DNA from: Candidatus Paenalcaligenes intestinipullorum
Lineage (GTDB): Bacteria; Pseudomonadota; Gammaproteobacteria; Burkholderiales; Burkholderiaceae_B
Assembly: GCA_019120675.1 (NCBI GenBank)
Contig: DWUQ01000001.1
Span: 1 to 32,625 of the forward strand
Direction of reading: 5' to 3'
DNA: 32,625 nucleotides
Shown here piece by piece: positions 1 through 10,241 of the stretch. The position numbers and the translations under genes are program-made. Every line of letters begins with the position of its first letter. Positions within the stretch are counted from its first letter, which is position 1. Under the pieces are notes generated by a model. It did not search any database, had not been told where the DNA came from, and saw only the letters and a list, made by a program, of their open reading frames with translations.

Positions 1-1980
1 GGCAATCTCGGAGATGTGCAGCAAGCCATCACGACCTGGCAGCACTTGCACGATGGCACCGAAGTCCAACAAACGCAGCACCGGACCTTCGTACTCTTGG
101 CCAACTTCGACTTCAGCAGTGAGCTCTTTGATACGACGCTCGGCTTCGCGGGCTTGATCTAAATCTGCACTGGAAATCGTGATGGTACCGTCGTCGCCGA
201 TGTCGATCTGCGTGCCGGTTTCCTCGGTGAGGCTGCGGATGGTAGCGCCGCCTTTACCGATGACGTCACGGATTTTCTCGGGATTGATCTTGACCGTCAA
301 CATGCGTGGCGCAAAAGCGGACAGCTCGGTGCGGGAGCCTTCCATAGCTTCTTGCATACGACCCAAGATATGCAGGCGACCTTCTTTGGCTTGAGCCAAG
401 GCAACTTGCATGATTTCAGTGGTGATGCCTTGGATTTTGATGTCCATTTGCAAAGCAGTAATACCATGCTCCGTACCAGCTACTTTGAAGTCCATATCGC
501 CGAGGTGGTCTTCGTCACCAAGAATATCGGTCAGTACGGCAAATTTACCACCGTCTTTGATTAGGCCCATAGCCACACCAGCAACGTGGTCTTTGATGGG
601 CACACCAGCGTCCATCAAGGCCAAGGAGCCGCCACATACCGTAGCCATCGAGGAGGAGCCATTGGACTCGGTCACTTCGGAGACCAAGCGAATGGAATAC
701 TGGAAATCCTCGTTAGCAGGCAGCAAATGCGTGAGCGCACGCTTAGCCAAACGACCGTGACCGATCTCACGACGGCGTGGCGCACCAAAGCGGCCGGTTT
801 CGCCGGTAGAAAACGGCGGGAAATTGTAGTGCAGCATGAAGCGATCACGCGAATCACCCATGACGGAGTCAAGGATTTGCTCGTCTTGGCGGGTGCCTAA
901 GGTCGCAATCACTAACGCCTGAGTTTCACCACGGGTGAACAGTACGCTACCGTGTGTACGAGGCAATACGCCTGTACGGATAGCAATTGGGCGTACGGTA
1001 CGGGTGTCGCGGCCGTCGATACGTGGCTCGCCGCTGAGGATCTGGCTGCGGACGATTTCGCTTTCGAGTGCGAACAAGAGGTTGTCGACTTCGACGTTAT
1101 CGGGCGCGGCTTCGCCTTTGGCTTCGGCCTGCTCGGCCAAAGTGGCTTTGGTTTGCGCGTTGATTTCCTTCAAACGCTGAGTACGAGCTTGCTTTTCGCG
1201 AATTTGGTAGGCGGCCTTGAGGCCATCAAACGCAGCACCACGGATGGCTGTGATTAACGCTTCGTTAGCGGCAGGCGCTTGCCAATCCCACTCGGGCTTG
1301 CCGGCTTCGGCAACGAGATCGTGGATGGCGTTGATGGCGGCTTGCATTTGCTCATGCCCAAAGGCAATGGCACCCAGCATGACTTCCTCGGTGAGCTGCT
1401 CAGCATCCGACTCAACCATCAGCACCGCGGCTTCGGTACCCGCTACGACCAAGTCCAGCTTGGAGTCGGCAGATTGGGCGGTGGTGGGGTTGAGCACGTA
1501 ACCACCGTTGACATAGCCCACACGAGCGGCACCAACGGGACCATTGAAAGGAATACCGGAGATGGCCAACGCAGCAGAAGAGCCGATCAGCGCGGGGATG
1601 ACGGGATCGACTTCGGGGTTGACCGACAACACGTGTACGATGACCTGTACTTCGTTGTAGAAGCCTTCAGGAAACAATGGACGCAATGGACGGTCGATCA
1701 AGCGCGAGGTGAGGGTTTCACGCTCGGAGGGCTTGCCTTCGCGCTTAAAAAAGCCGCCAGGAATGCGGCCAGCGGCGTAGGTTTTCTCGACGTAATCGAC
1801 AGTAAGTGGGAAGAAATCTTGGCCAGGCTTGGCGTTTTTGGCACCCACGACAGTGGCTAAAATAACGGTGTCTTCGACAGTAACCAGTACGGCACCGGAG
1901 GCTTGACGAGCAATCTCGCCGGTTTCAAGCACGACTTCGTGCTGACCATATTGAAACTTTTTAGTAACTTTATTGAACAT
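1..1980 (-). CDS. pnp: Polyribonucleotide nucleotidyltransferase (PNPase), 3' end cut by window edge
   Basis: PNPase is a phosphorolytic 3'-to-5' exoribonuclease of the RNA degradosome. The reading frame begins [19 protein letters not shown] and stays open for 660 codons to the first base of the window, so the C-terminus is missing (the family is about 700 residues). Visible are the N-terminal RNase PH-like start, a KH domain with the GxxG loop [11 protein letters not shown] (minus strand, about 230-280), and the start of the S1 RNA-binding domain with [12 protein letters not shown] at bases 1-40. The ATG at 1978-1980 has an AAGGA Shine-Dalgarno eight bases upstream. It lies 96 bp downstream of rpsO, the classical rpsO-pnp arrangement, with a large hairpin between the two that probably sets pnp expression. 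Identification is secure. Confidence 0.97.
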   Translation of the reverse strand, partial: MFNKVTKKFQYGQHEVVLETGEIARQASGAVLVTVEDTVILATVVGAKNAKPGQDFFPLTVDYVEKTYAAGRIPGGFFKREGKPSERETLTSRLIDRPLRPLFPEGFYNEVQVIVHVLSVNPEVDPVIPALIGSSAALAISGIPFNGPVGAARVGYVNGGYVLNPTTAQSADSKLDLVVAGTEAAVLMVESDAEQLTEEVMLGAIAFGHEQMQAAINAIHDLVAEAGKPEWDWQAPAANEALITAIRGAAFDGLKAAYQIREKQARTQRLKEINAQTKATLAEQAEAKGEAAPDNVEVDNLLFALESEIVRSQILSGEPRIDGRDTRTVRPIAIRTGVLPRTHGSVLFTRGETQALVIATLGTRQDEQILDSVMGDSRDRFMLHYNFPPFSTGETGRFGAPRRREIGHGRLAKRALTHLLPANEDFQYSIRLVSEVTESNGSSSMATVCGGSLALMDAGVPIKDHVAGVAMGLIKDGGKFAVLTDILGDEDHLGDMDFKVAGTEHGITALQMDIKIQGITTEIMQVALAQAKEGRLHILGRMQEAMEGSRTELSAFAPRMLTVKINPEKIRDVIGKGGATIRSLTEETGTQIDIGDDGTITISSADLDQAREAERRIKELTAEVEVGQEYEGPVLRLLDFGAIVQVLPGRDGLLHISEIA

Positions 1981-1997
1981 TCATGCGTTCCTTACAA

Positions 1998-2041
1998 TAA
2001 AAAACCGTGCCCGTCACGAAACCAGTTCGCAACGGGCACGG
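1998..2041 (-). terminator. Hairpin plus U-run between rpsO and pnp
   Basis: Bases 2005-2014 (CCGTGCCCGT) pair perfectly with 2032-2041, and an inner four-base stem (2017-2020 with 2026-2029) continues the helix. Read on the minus strand, the hairpin is followed at once by six U residues. It therefore looks like an intrinsic terminator behind rpsO that pnp transcripts must read through. In E. coli this interval also carries the RNase III site through which PNPase controls its own mRNA. That role here is inference. Confidence 0.75.
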
Positions 2042-2076
2042 CCATTAGCATGGGGAAATAACACATCCCCGATACA

Positions 2077-2349
2077 TTACCTGCGCAGACCGAGTTTTTG
2101 AATTAACTCGCGGTAGGACTCGGGCTTACGATCACGTAAGTAGTCGAGCAATTTGCGGCGACGGCTAACCATGCGCAGCAAACCACGACGGGAGTGGAAA
2201 TCTTTGGTGTGGCTTTTGAAGTGCTCGGTTAAATGCACGATACGTGCTGTAAGCAAAGCAACTTGTACTTCGGGGGAACCGGTATCACCGGCTGTGCGTT
2301 GGTATTCCGAAACGATTTCGGCTTTTTGTTTGGGGTTGGCAACAGACAT
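2077..2349 (-). CDS. rpsO: 30S ribosomal protein S15
   Basis: Ninety residues beginning [18 protein letters not shown], with the S15 core around [36 protein letters not shown] and the C-terminal [12 protein letters not shown]15 is a primary 16S rRNA binder that nucleates the central domain of the 30S subunit. The open frame extends 51 codons further upstream, but the ATG at 2347-2349 matches the family N-terminus and has a GAGGA Shine-Dalgarno seven bases away, so the upstream part is untranslated leader. The leader contains a hairpin whose loop matches that Shine-Dalgarno exactly (separate entry). The gene precedes pnp. Confidence 0.98.
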   Translation of the reverse strand: MSVANPKQKAEIVSEYQRTAGDTGSPEVQVALLTARIVHLTEHFKSHTKDFHSRRGLLRMVSRRRKLLDYLRDRKPESYRELIQKLGLRR

Positions 2350-2356
2350 TTTGCTA

Positions 2357-2391
2357 TCCTCTAATACATGCGACAAGGCCGAGGAGCCTTG
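2357..2391 (-). promoter_or_regulatory. Probable S15-responsive pseudoknot in the rpsO leader
   Basis: On the minus strand, CAAGGC (2386-2391) pairs with GCCTTG (2374-2379) around the loop TCCTCG. The loop bases UCCUC (2381-2385) are the exact complement of the rpsO Shine-Dalgarno GAGGA (2357-2361), so a pseudoknot would cover the ribosome-binding site. In several bacteria S15 represses its own synthesis through structured leaders, in E. coli through a pseudoknot. The pairing is seen directly; binding by S15 is inferred. Confidence 0.6.
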
Positions 2392-2439
2392 ACGTGTAAA
2401 TAATGAAAAAACCTCGCCCCATATAGGCAAGGATTGGCA

Positions 2440-2445
2440 ATTATA
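2440..2445 (-). promoter_or_regulatory. Candidate -10 element for rpsO
   Basis: A perfect TATAAT lies on the minus strand about 90 bases upstream of the rpsO ATG, which would give a leader long enough to hold the pseudoknot. No convincing -35 hexamer is visible at the expected spacing, so this is only a candidate. Confidence 0.4.
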
Positions 2446-2564
2446 ACGAAGATTAACGGCTTGCGGTGAAAAACTTGCGTGGCTGGGTGATTTAGCACGC
2501 ACGTGCTACCCACCATTTTAAAAATCGTAGATCAAGAGACAGTCGCTTAGTTCAGGAGACGATG

Positions 2565-3125
2565 ATGCTTCAATCCTTCAATTTCACCTCTCAACATGCA
2601 TCCAAGCGCTCCAGCGCTGTAGTAAAAGGCTGGCTAGCTATCAGCGGCTTGGCCTTGCTGAGCGCATGCAGCGGCTTTCAGCAGGTGCAGCCGGGTACGT
2701 CTTACAGCGAACTGGTGCAGCGTTTTGGTATGCCTCAGCAACAATGCCAGTCTGACTCCACAGCTGGCGGACAGATTCTGAATTGGTCTGGCCAACCGAT
2801 GGGGCGCTTTGCGTGGACCGCCGAGCTGGATGAGGCCGAACGTGTGGTGAGTATGCAGCAGATGCTAAGCGATACCGGCTTTGCCAAGCTCAACACGGGC
2901 GACTGGGATCAGCAACGCGTGGCCTGTTGGTTTGGCCGCCCTGCCCTAATTGAGCAAGCGCGGTATCAGGGCAAGCGCCATGAAACGTGGACCTACCGCT
3001 ATCTGCAGCCTGCCCAGTACTTAGCGCATTTTTATATTTATTTTGATGAGTCGGGCCAAGTGCGGCATTTTCACCCTGGCCCCGACCCATTAGAAATGAA
3101 CGATGGCTGGTTTTTTAGGCCTTAA
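2565..3125 (+). CDS. Lipoprotein with BamE/SmpA-like modules
   Basis: A protein of about 186 residues with a lysine/arginine N-region, a hydrophobic stretch (GWLAISGLALLSAC) and a lipobox LSAC, so Cys35 is the likely lipidated residue. The mature part appears to hold two short modules of the same kind. One is PGTSYSELVQRFGMPQQQC; the other runs from TGDWDQQRVACWFGRP to RHETWTYRY, followed by FYIYFDESGQVRHFHPGPDP. This layout resembles the SmpA/BamE small-lipoprotein fold, which is known in outer-membrane assembly. Two ATGs lie in tandem; the second (2565) sits six bases from AGGAG against three for the first, so it is preferred. Function is not established by sequence alone. Confidence 0.7.
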   Translation: MLQSFNFTSQHASKRSSAVVKGWLAISGLALLSACSGFQQVQPGTSYSELVQRFGMPQQQCQSDSTAGGQILNWSGQPMGRFAWTAELDEAERVVSMQQMLSDTGFAKLNTGDWDQQRVACWFGRPALIEQARYQGKRHETWTYRYLQPAQYLAHFYIYFDESGQVRHFHPGPDPLEMNDGWFFRP

Positions 3126-3155
3126 TCCTGCCTAAACCTAAAAACCAAGTATTTC

Positions 3156-3917
3156 TCAGCCTTCACGTCGCTGACGCAGCAGCTGGCGCGCTCGGCGCCA
3201 GCGCCAAGCCATCAGCACCCAGCCCGATAAGCCGTAAATCACAAACAGTGAAAACAGCACAATCGGCGGATCGGTGGACACAAACACAAACAGCAACACA
3301 AACAGCAGCAGCACCCCAAAGGACACACGCTTGCCGTGACGGATGCTTTTGCCGCTGTAAAACGGCGCATTGGACACCATAGACACACCCGCATAGATGG
3401 TGAGCACAAAGGCCAGCCACTGCATGGTATCGGAGGACACGGAAATTTTATTATCAACCGCTAGCCACACCAGCCCAGCCATCAGCGCTGCGGCCGCTGG
3501 GCTAGGCAAACCTTGGAAAAAGCTTTTGTCGACGACGGCGATGTTGGTGTTGAAGCGGGCTAAGCGTAAAGCGGCACCGGCCACAAACACAAAGGCGGCC
3601 ACCCAACCCCAACGCCCTAAATCCTGCAAGGCCCACACATACATGACTAAGGCGGGCGCAATACCAAAAGACATTAAGTCCGCCATGGAGTCGTACTGCT
3701 CGCCAAAGGCGGATTGGCTGTTGGTCATGCGTGCAACGCGCCCATCCATGCCGTCGAACACCAAGGCTACAAAGATGGCAATGGCGGCGACCTCGAAACG
3801 GTGATTCATGGCCTGCACAACGGCATAAAAGCCTGCAAACAGGTTGGCCGTGGTAAAGGCATTGGGCAATAAATAAATACCGCGACGCCGTTTTTCTTCC
3901 AAATGCGGGACACTCAT
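3156..3917 (-). CDS. pssA: CDP-diacylglycerol-serine O-phosphatidyltransferase
   Basis: Integral membrane enzyme that makes phosphatidylserine, the precursor of phosphatidylethanolamine, from CDP-diacylglycerol and serine. The 253-residue product carries the full CDP-alcohol phosphotransferase signature: D55xxD58G59xxA62R63, then G72xxxD76xxxD80. Hydrophobic segments follow around residues 85-105, 135-155, 165-185 and 200-240, and the tail is basic. The partner gene psd, often adjacent in this order of bacteria, is not in the window. A strong terminator upstream (4021-4058) separates it from ilvC, so it should have its own promoter in 3918-4020. The Shine-Dalgarno before its ATG is weak. Confidence 0.93.
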   Translation of the reverse strand: MSVPHLEEKRRRGIYLLPNAFTTANLFAGFYAVVQAMNHRFEVAAIAIFVALVFDGMDGRVARMTNSQSAFGEQYDSMADLMSFGIAPALVMYVWALQDLGRWGWVAAFVFVAGAALRLARFNTNIAVVDKSFFQGLPSPAAAALMAGLVWLAVDNKISVSSDTMQWLAFVLTIYAGVSMVSNAPFYSGKSIRHGKRVSFGVLLLFVLLFVFVSTDPPIVLFSLFVIYGLSGWVLMAWRWRRARQLLRQRREG

Positions 3918-4020
3918 ACAGTTAGTTTTGATTAGTCAGTGGAAAGCCTCAAGCATAACCTAGACGGTTTGATTATGCTTAGGATTAGGCTAAAACGATA
4001 ACTCGATAGTGTGCCTTAGC

Positions 4021-4058
4021 GCAAAAAAGCCCACGTATTAGCGCGTGGGCTTTTTTGC
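4021..4058 (-). terminator. Intrinsic terminator of the ilvBNC operon
   Basis: A perfect 15-bp inverted repeat (4021-4035 with 4044-4058), loop TATTAGCG, with a GCCCACG core flanked by A- and T-tracts. It can end transcription in either direction, and it lies 48 bases beyond the ilvC stop codon. Confidence 0.9.
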
Positions 4059-4106
4059 TTTAGCAAACTAAGCAAACGAAGCGGCACAGGCCGCTGGTAC
4101 AGCCGC

Positions 4107-5717
<1,611 letters not shown>

Positions 5718-5721
<4 letters not shown>

Positions 5722-7457
5722 GCTTTCTCTCCTTTTTTGAGGTCATCGGCGTTGATAATCATGTCGGTGAGACCACGCCCGGCTTTAACCATCGGCCAAA
5801 CGTTTTCGGTTTGATCGGTGATGAAGTCCATAAATACGAGGCGGTCCTTGTACTTGGTGAAGGCTTCGCGAATAGCAGGCAACACATCGGCGGGTTTTTC
5901 AATGCGCATACCAACGTGGCCATAACTTTCGACCAGCTTTACAAAGTCCGGCAAGGCGTCCACATACGACTCAGAATAACGGGAACCGTAATCAAGCTCT
6001 TGCCACTGACGCACCATACCCAAATAGCGGTTATTCAAGCAGAGGATCTTGGGCGTCATGCGGTACTGCAAGCAGGTGGACAGCTCTTGGATGTTCATCT
6101 GAATTGAAGCTTCGCCAGTGATGACCGCGATTTCGGAGTCAGGGTTGGCCATTTGCACACCCATGGCGTAGGGCAAACCCACACCCATGGTGCCTAAGCC
6201 GCCCGAGTTAATCCAATGACGGGGCTTGTTGAAGCGGTAGTACTGCGCCGCCCACATTTGGTGCTGCCCTACGTCGGAGGTCACAAACGCATCGCCCCCG
6301 GTAACTTCCCAAAGGGCCTCGACCACGGACTGAGGCTTGATCACTTCGTCGGAAGGCTTGTAGGAGAAAGATTTTTTCTCGCGCCATTCGTTGATCTGCT
6401 GCCACCATTTGGCCAGTGCGGTTTTGTTTTTCTCGGTGTTGGTGCGCGCTTGGGCGTAGAGCTCGTTGAACTCGACCAACACGTCTTTGACACAGCCCAC
6501 AATCGGCACATCTACCTTGACACGCTTGGCGATGGAGGATGGGTCGATATCGATGTGGATAATTTTGCGTGGCACTTGCATGAAGTGACGGGGGTTGGCA
6601 ATGACTCGGTCGTCAAAGCGCGCGCCCACGGCAATCAACACATCGCTGTGCTGCATTGCCATATTGGCTTCGTAGCTGCCGTGCATCCCGGGCATGCCCA
6701 CAAACTGATCGTCGGTGCCCGGGTAGGCACCCAAGGCCATCAATGTGGTGGTGCAGGGTGCGCCACTGAGCTTGACCAGCTCTTTGACCTCTTCGGAGGC
6801 GTCGGACAGGATCGCTCCACCACCCACATAGATCATGGGGCGTTCCGCATGCGCCAGCAACTGGGCGGCTTTTTTGATTTGCCCTTGGTGGCCTTTGGTG
6901 ACGGGAGAGTACGAGCGGAGCTTGACCTCGCCGCGCTTGGGCGTGTAGCGTGCCGTGGCGACGGTGATGTCTTTGGGGATATCGACTAGGACGGGGCCAG
7001 GACGACCTGTGCTAGCAATGTAAAAGGCTTTACGAATGGTGTCAGCCAGCTCGCGTACATCGCGCACTAAAAAGTTGTGCTTGACGCAAGGGCGAGTAAT
7101 ACCGACCGCATCGCATTCTTGGAAAGCGTCTTCGCCAATAGCTTGGGTGCCCACCTGACCACTGATGATCACCATGGGGATCGAATCGGTGTAAGCGGTC
7201 GCAATGCCGGTTACGGCGTTGGTAATACCGGGGCCACTGGTGACTAGAGCCACCCCTACTTTGTTGGACGAGCGGGAATAGGCATCGGCCGCATGCACGG
7301 CAGCCTGTTCGTGTCGAACCAGGATGTGACGAAATCGGTCTTGTTTGAAAATTGCGTCGTAGATATAGAGTACTGCGCCACCAGGATAGCCGAAAACGTG
7401 TTCTACGCCTTCGTCGGCTAAGGTGCGCACGACGATGTCGGCGCCATTGAGTTCCAT
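5718..7457 (-). CDS. ilvB: Acetolactate synthase, catalytic large subunit
   Basis: ThDP-dependent enzyme joining two pyruvates, or pyruvate and 2-oxobutyrate, at the entry to branched-chain amino acid synthesis. The product is 579 residues from the ATG at 7455-7457 (MELNGADIVVRTLADEGVEH), which has AAGGA nine bases upstream. The frame is open for 84 further codons upstream, but these do not look like the family. The ThDP-activating Glu50 lies in RHEQAAVHAADAYSR, followed by TSGPG and the ThDP/Mg region ending NNRYLGMVRQWQ. The usual GDG of the ThDP motif reads G448-E449-A450 here, which is unusual at the last position. First gene of ilvBNC. Confidence 0.96.
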
Positions 7458-7904
7458 AATGAAATTTCCTTTCAGTCTTTGTGCACGCACCCCGATTGGC
7501 ACCAAAGCCCGAGCTTGAGCTTGAGTTAGCAACATGACCTGGCGCTTTGTAGCCCACTGGACTACGCCACCCAAGCACACTGCCAACCCGCCTGCACTCA
7601 TCGAAATACAGCACGTGCGTAACGAGCCACGCAATAGCTTGAAATGGATGTCTTGGCTACACACGCTTGTGGCGCGGCCAACAGACCACTTACAAAATAT
7701 GAGGCGCAAAAAACGAGCGGGTAACCCGTATGGTGAGCCCTATTGCCCAATCGGATGGAAATGGGAAGCTGCTACTTTACCTTGTCACCTAAATGGGAGC
7801 AAGCATATTTGTTGGGAAAGTGCAAATCTCCTTACAAAGACTTCTCACTGCTTTCCTGATAAAGCCCTATATACTTAAAGGTTGAATTCGGTGGATGATT
7901 GGAC
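7458..7904. other. Divergent intergenic region, ilvB / FUSC gene
   Basis: These 447 bases separate two divergently transcribed genes and should contain both promoters. The minus-strand frame upstream of ilvB stays open to 7709 and includes an in-frame ATG at 7535 (MLLTQAQARALVPIGVRAQR), but there is no good Shine-Dalgarno and no run of Ile/Val/Leu codons typical of an attenuation peptide. A short CGGG/CCCG hairpin followed by a T-run lies near 7710-7731 on the minus strand. On the plus strand a TATACT at 7870-7875 could serve as a -10 element. No gene is convincing. Confidence 0.5.
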
Positions 7905-10241
7905 ATGCTGAAACTTCTGCCCCAACTGCAACGCTTTATTTACAGCCATCACTTTTTAGGCGGCTTGCGTCAGGCCGTGGGTGTGCTGTTGCCGGTTTTG
8001 ATTTTAGGTGGACTCTTTGAGGCGTATGCTGCAGGGGTGGTAGCGGCCTTGGGCGCTGCCTGTGTGGCAATTATCGATCAGCCTGGTGGCCCACGTCGCT
8101 ATCGCATCAATGAAATGCTCGGTGGTGTGGCGCTGGGGACTCTGACCGTCGCCATTACGGGCTTAGCCGCCAATTCAGTTTGGGGCGTCTGGGTTGTGGT
8201 GCCTCTGCTGTGCTTTAGCCTCTCTATGCTCAATGTGTATGGCTTGCGTGGCGGCTTGATGGGCTTTGCGTGCTTGCTGCTGATGGTGGTCACCCTTCCC
8301 GCCCCCATGCGCGGCTATGAGTGGCTGGCGCATACCTTTATGTCCTTTGTCGGTGCGATGAGTTATTTTTGCTTTAGCCTGTTATTTCGACGTTTGTTTT
8401 GGCTAAGCGAAGAGCGCCGCACCTTGGCGATGGCTTTGTATGCGACCGCCGAATACGCGGCCGCACGAGCGTGTTTTTATAACCCTCGCACCGAGTTGGA
8501 CACCAGCTATCGACAACTGATTAAAGCTCAATCCGATATGACCATGCTGCACCAAGCAGCGCGTGATATCGTGTTGCGTGAATTACCTCGTGGCAAAGGC
8601 CGCGGTGACCAAGAGCGTGCAGCGCTGCTGAGCGTGTACACCAACATGGTGTCGTTGCTGGATACGTTAGTCGCCACGCACACCGATTACGCTACTTTAC
8701 GGCGACAGCTGGGCAACAGCGACTTTATGGAGTTTGCGTACTCAGGGGTTCAAAAGCTGTCTCACGAGCTGCAGCGTATTGCTTTAAATGTAATTCGCCA
8801 TCGCAAGCGTTCATTACGCATTAGTTTGAAGCCAGAAATCCGCGCGATGGAATACGAGCTGGAGCGCTATAAAAACAAGGGCTTAAATACCGAAAACCCT
8901 GAGCTGTATGTGTTGCTGGTGCAAATTCTACGGCGCTTACGTGTGGCGTCATCGACGCTCACCCATATGGCCGAGCACACGCATCGCACAGGCCTAAGTC
9001 TACCGATTGACCAACACCTAGATAAGTCCCTTAGCCGGTTTTTAACCCGCGAAGAAATCCATTTGGGTGCGTTGCGTAGCAATTTAACCCTTAGCTCGTC
9101 GGCGTTTCGCTACTCGTTGCGCGTCACGGCTGCCGCGTTGATTGCACTGGGCATACCGCTGGTGATTAACCACTTCTATCACGACACCGAAACGCTGTCG
9201 ATCCTGACCAATCACAGCCATTGGATCTTCATGACCACCATTATCATCATGAAGCCTGGCTTTGCGCTGACGCGTCAACGTAATTTGCTGCGCTTATTTG
9301 GCACAGCGCTAGGGTGTGCGCTCAGCTATATTCTGTTTGAGCTGACCGCCAACAAGGAAATCTACTTTGTGGGCATGATTGCCGCGTACATTTTGGCCAA
9401 CAGTTTAAATCAACTGAACTACCTGCTGTCAGCGATGTTTAGCACGGTGTTTATTTTGATTGGCTTTCAGTTTTTGTATGGCAGCAGCAATATGGTGATC
9501 AGCGAGCGACTGTTCGATACGCTGGTGGGCTCGTGCATTGCGTTGGTATGCAGTTATATTTTGCCGCAATGGGAAGCCAGTAGCCTCGACAAAAAAGCAC
9601 TTGACGCCATTAATGCCAATCGCGAATTTTTAAGTAAGGGCCTGAGCTACGCCAATTTAAAGCGCCAACTGGATCAAGTGGTGCACTTGCAAAACACCGC
9701 CACACCTGAGCTACAGGAGGCGGTCGAGCAACTGTCACCTGAGGACTTAGCGAAACTGGAAGCCGAGCTGAATGAAGCGGAAACCCAGTGGCAGCTAGCG
9801 CGTCGGGATATTAATGTGGCCTTTGATAATTTTGCTCAGTCGTTTTACCGCATGATGTCCGAGCCCACCAGCCATCAGCGCAATGTGTCACTGATGAATA
9901 ACCTGCTCATTCAAAATCATATTTTAGCGTCACAAATCAGTACCGCCGTGCCGTTGTTGGCGCATTTGCCTACTGTGCCCGTGGGCGTGGACGAAAGCCT
10001 CAGCTATGTGCAGGGCTTGCTTGCCAAGCAGCGCCCTGCCCCGCCCGCGTCTACAATTGAAAGCGAGGGCGAGCTGGCGATGTTGATTTACCCGCTCAAG
10101 CAGATGATCAAGGCTGCTCAGCTGATTCAACAAGATATGCGCGGCATTATGTTGGCCGATGGGCCCATTCAACCTAATGCCGATTCGGGGCGTCGAAACA
10201 CGAGCTTGTCGGCAGTAGACAGCTCGGGCTCAAAGGCGTAG
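7905..10241 (+). CDS. FUSC/YccS-family inner-membrane protein
   Basis: A 778-residue protein with two hydrophobic blocks of about six segments each (roughly residues 20-165 and 405-560), separated and followed by soluble helical regions. This is the layout of the YccS/YhfK and fusaric-acid-resistance (FUSC) group. The second block carries the group's signature, MKPGFALTRQRNLLRLFGTALG (residues about 448-469, R-x3-R then GTxxG). Related proteins are putative aromatic-acid or toxic-compound exporters, but no substrate can be read from sequence. The ATG at 7905 is chosen over a TTG two codons upstream because GGTGG lies ten bases from it. The 3' end overlaps the convergent yaaA by 73 bp. Confidence 0.8.
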   Translation: MLKLLPQLQRFIYSHHFLGGLRQAVGVLLPVLILGGLFEAYAAGVVAALGAACVAIIDQPGGPRRYRINEMLGGVALGTLTVAITGLAANSVWGVWVVVPLLCFSLSMLNVYGLRGGLMGFACLLLMVVTLPAPMRGYEWLAHTFMSFVGAMSYFCFSLLFRRLFWLSEERRTLAMALYATAEYAAARACFYNPRTELDTSYRQLIKAQSDMTMLHQAARDIVLRELPRGKGRGDQERAALLSVYTNMVSLLDTLVATHTDYATLRRQLGNSDFMEFAYSGVQKLSHELQRIALNVIRHRKRSLRISLKPEIRAMEYELERYKNKGLNTENPELYVLLVQILRRLRVASSTLTHMAEHTHRTGLSLPIDQHLDKSLSRFLTREEIHLGALRSNLTLSSSAFRYSLRVTAAALIALGIPLVINHFYHDTETLSILTNHSHWIFMTTIIIMKPGFALTRQRNLLRLFGTALGCALSYILFELTANKEIYFVGMIAAYILANSLNQLNYLLSAMFSTVFILIGFQFLYGSSNMVISERLFDTLVGSCIALVCSYILPQWEASSLDKKALDAINANREFLSKGLSYANLKRQLDQVVHLQNTATPELQEAVEQLSPEDLAKLEAELNEAETQWQLARRDINVAFDNFAQSFYRMMSEPTSHQRNVSLMNNLLIQNHILASQISTAVPLLAHLPTVPVGVDESLSYVQGLLAKQRPAPPASTIESEGELAMLIYPLKQMIKAAQLIQQDMRGIMLADGPIQPNADSGRRNTSLSAVDSSGSKA

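Noticed and set aside
1279-1860. 193-codon plus-strand frame and several others over 179-1860
   Set aside because: They are antisense to pnp, whose minus-strand protein is unmistakable.
6216-6989. 257-codon plus-strand frame
   Set aside because: It is antisense to ilvB, which is certain, and its Gly/His/Asp-rich composition is typical of a shadow frame.
7458-7709. 84-codon N-terminal extension of IlvB or an attenuation leader peptide
   Set aside because: The family start at 7457 has a good Shine-Dalgarno; the upstream frame lacks one and has no cluster of Ile, Val or Leu codons.
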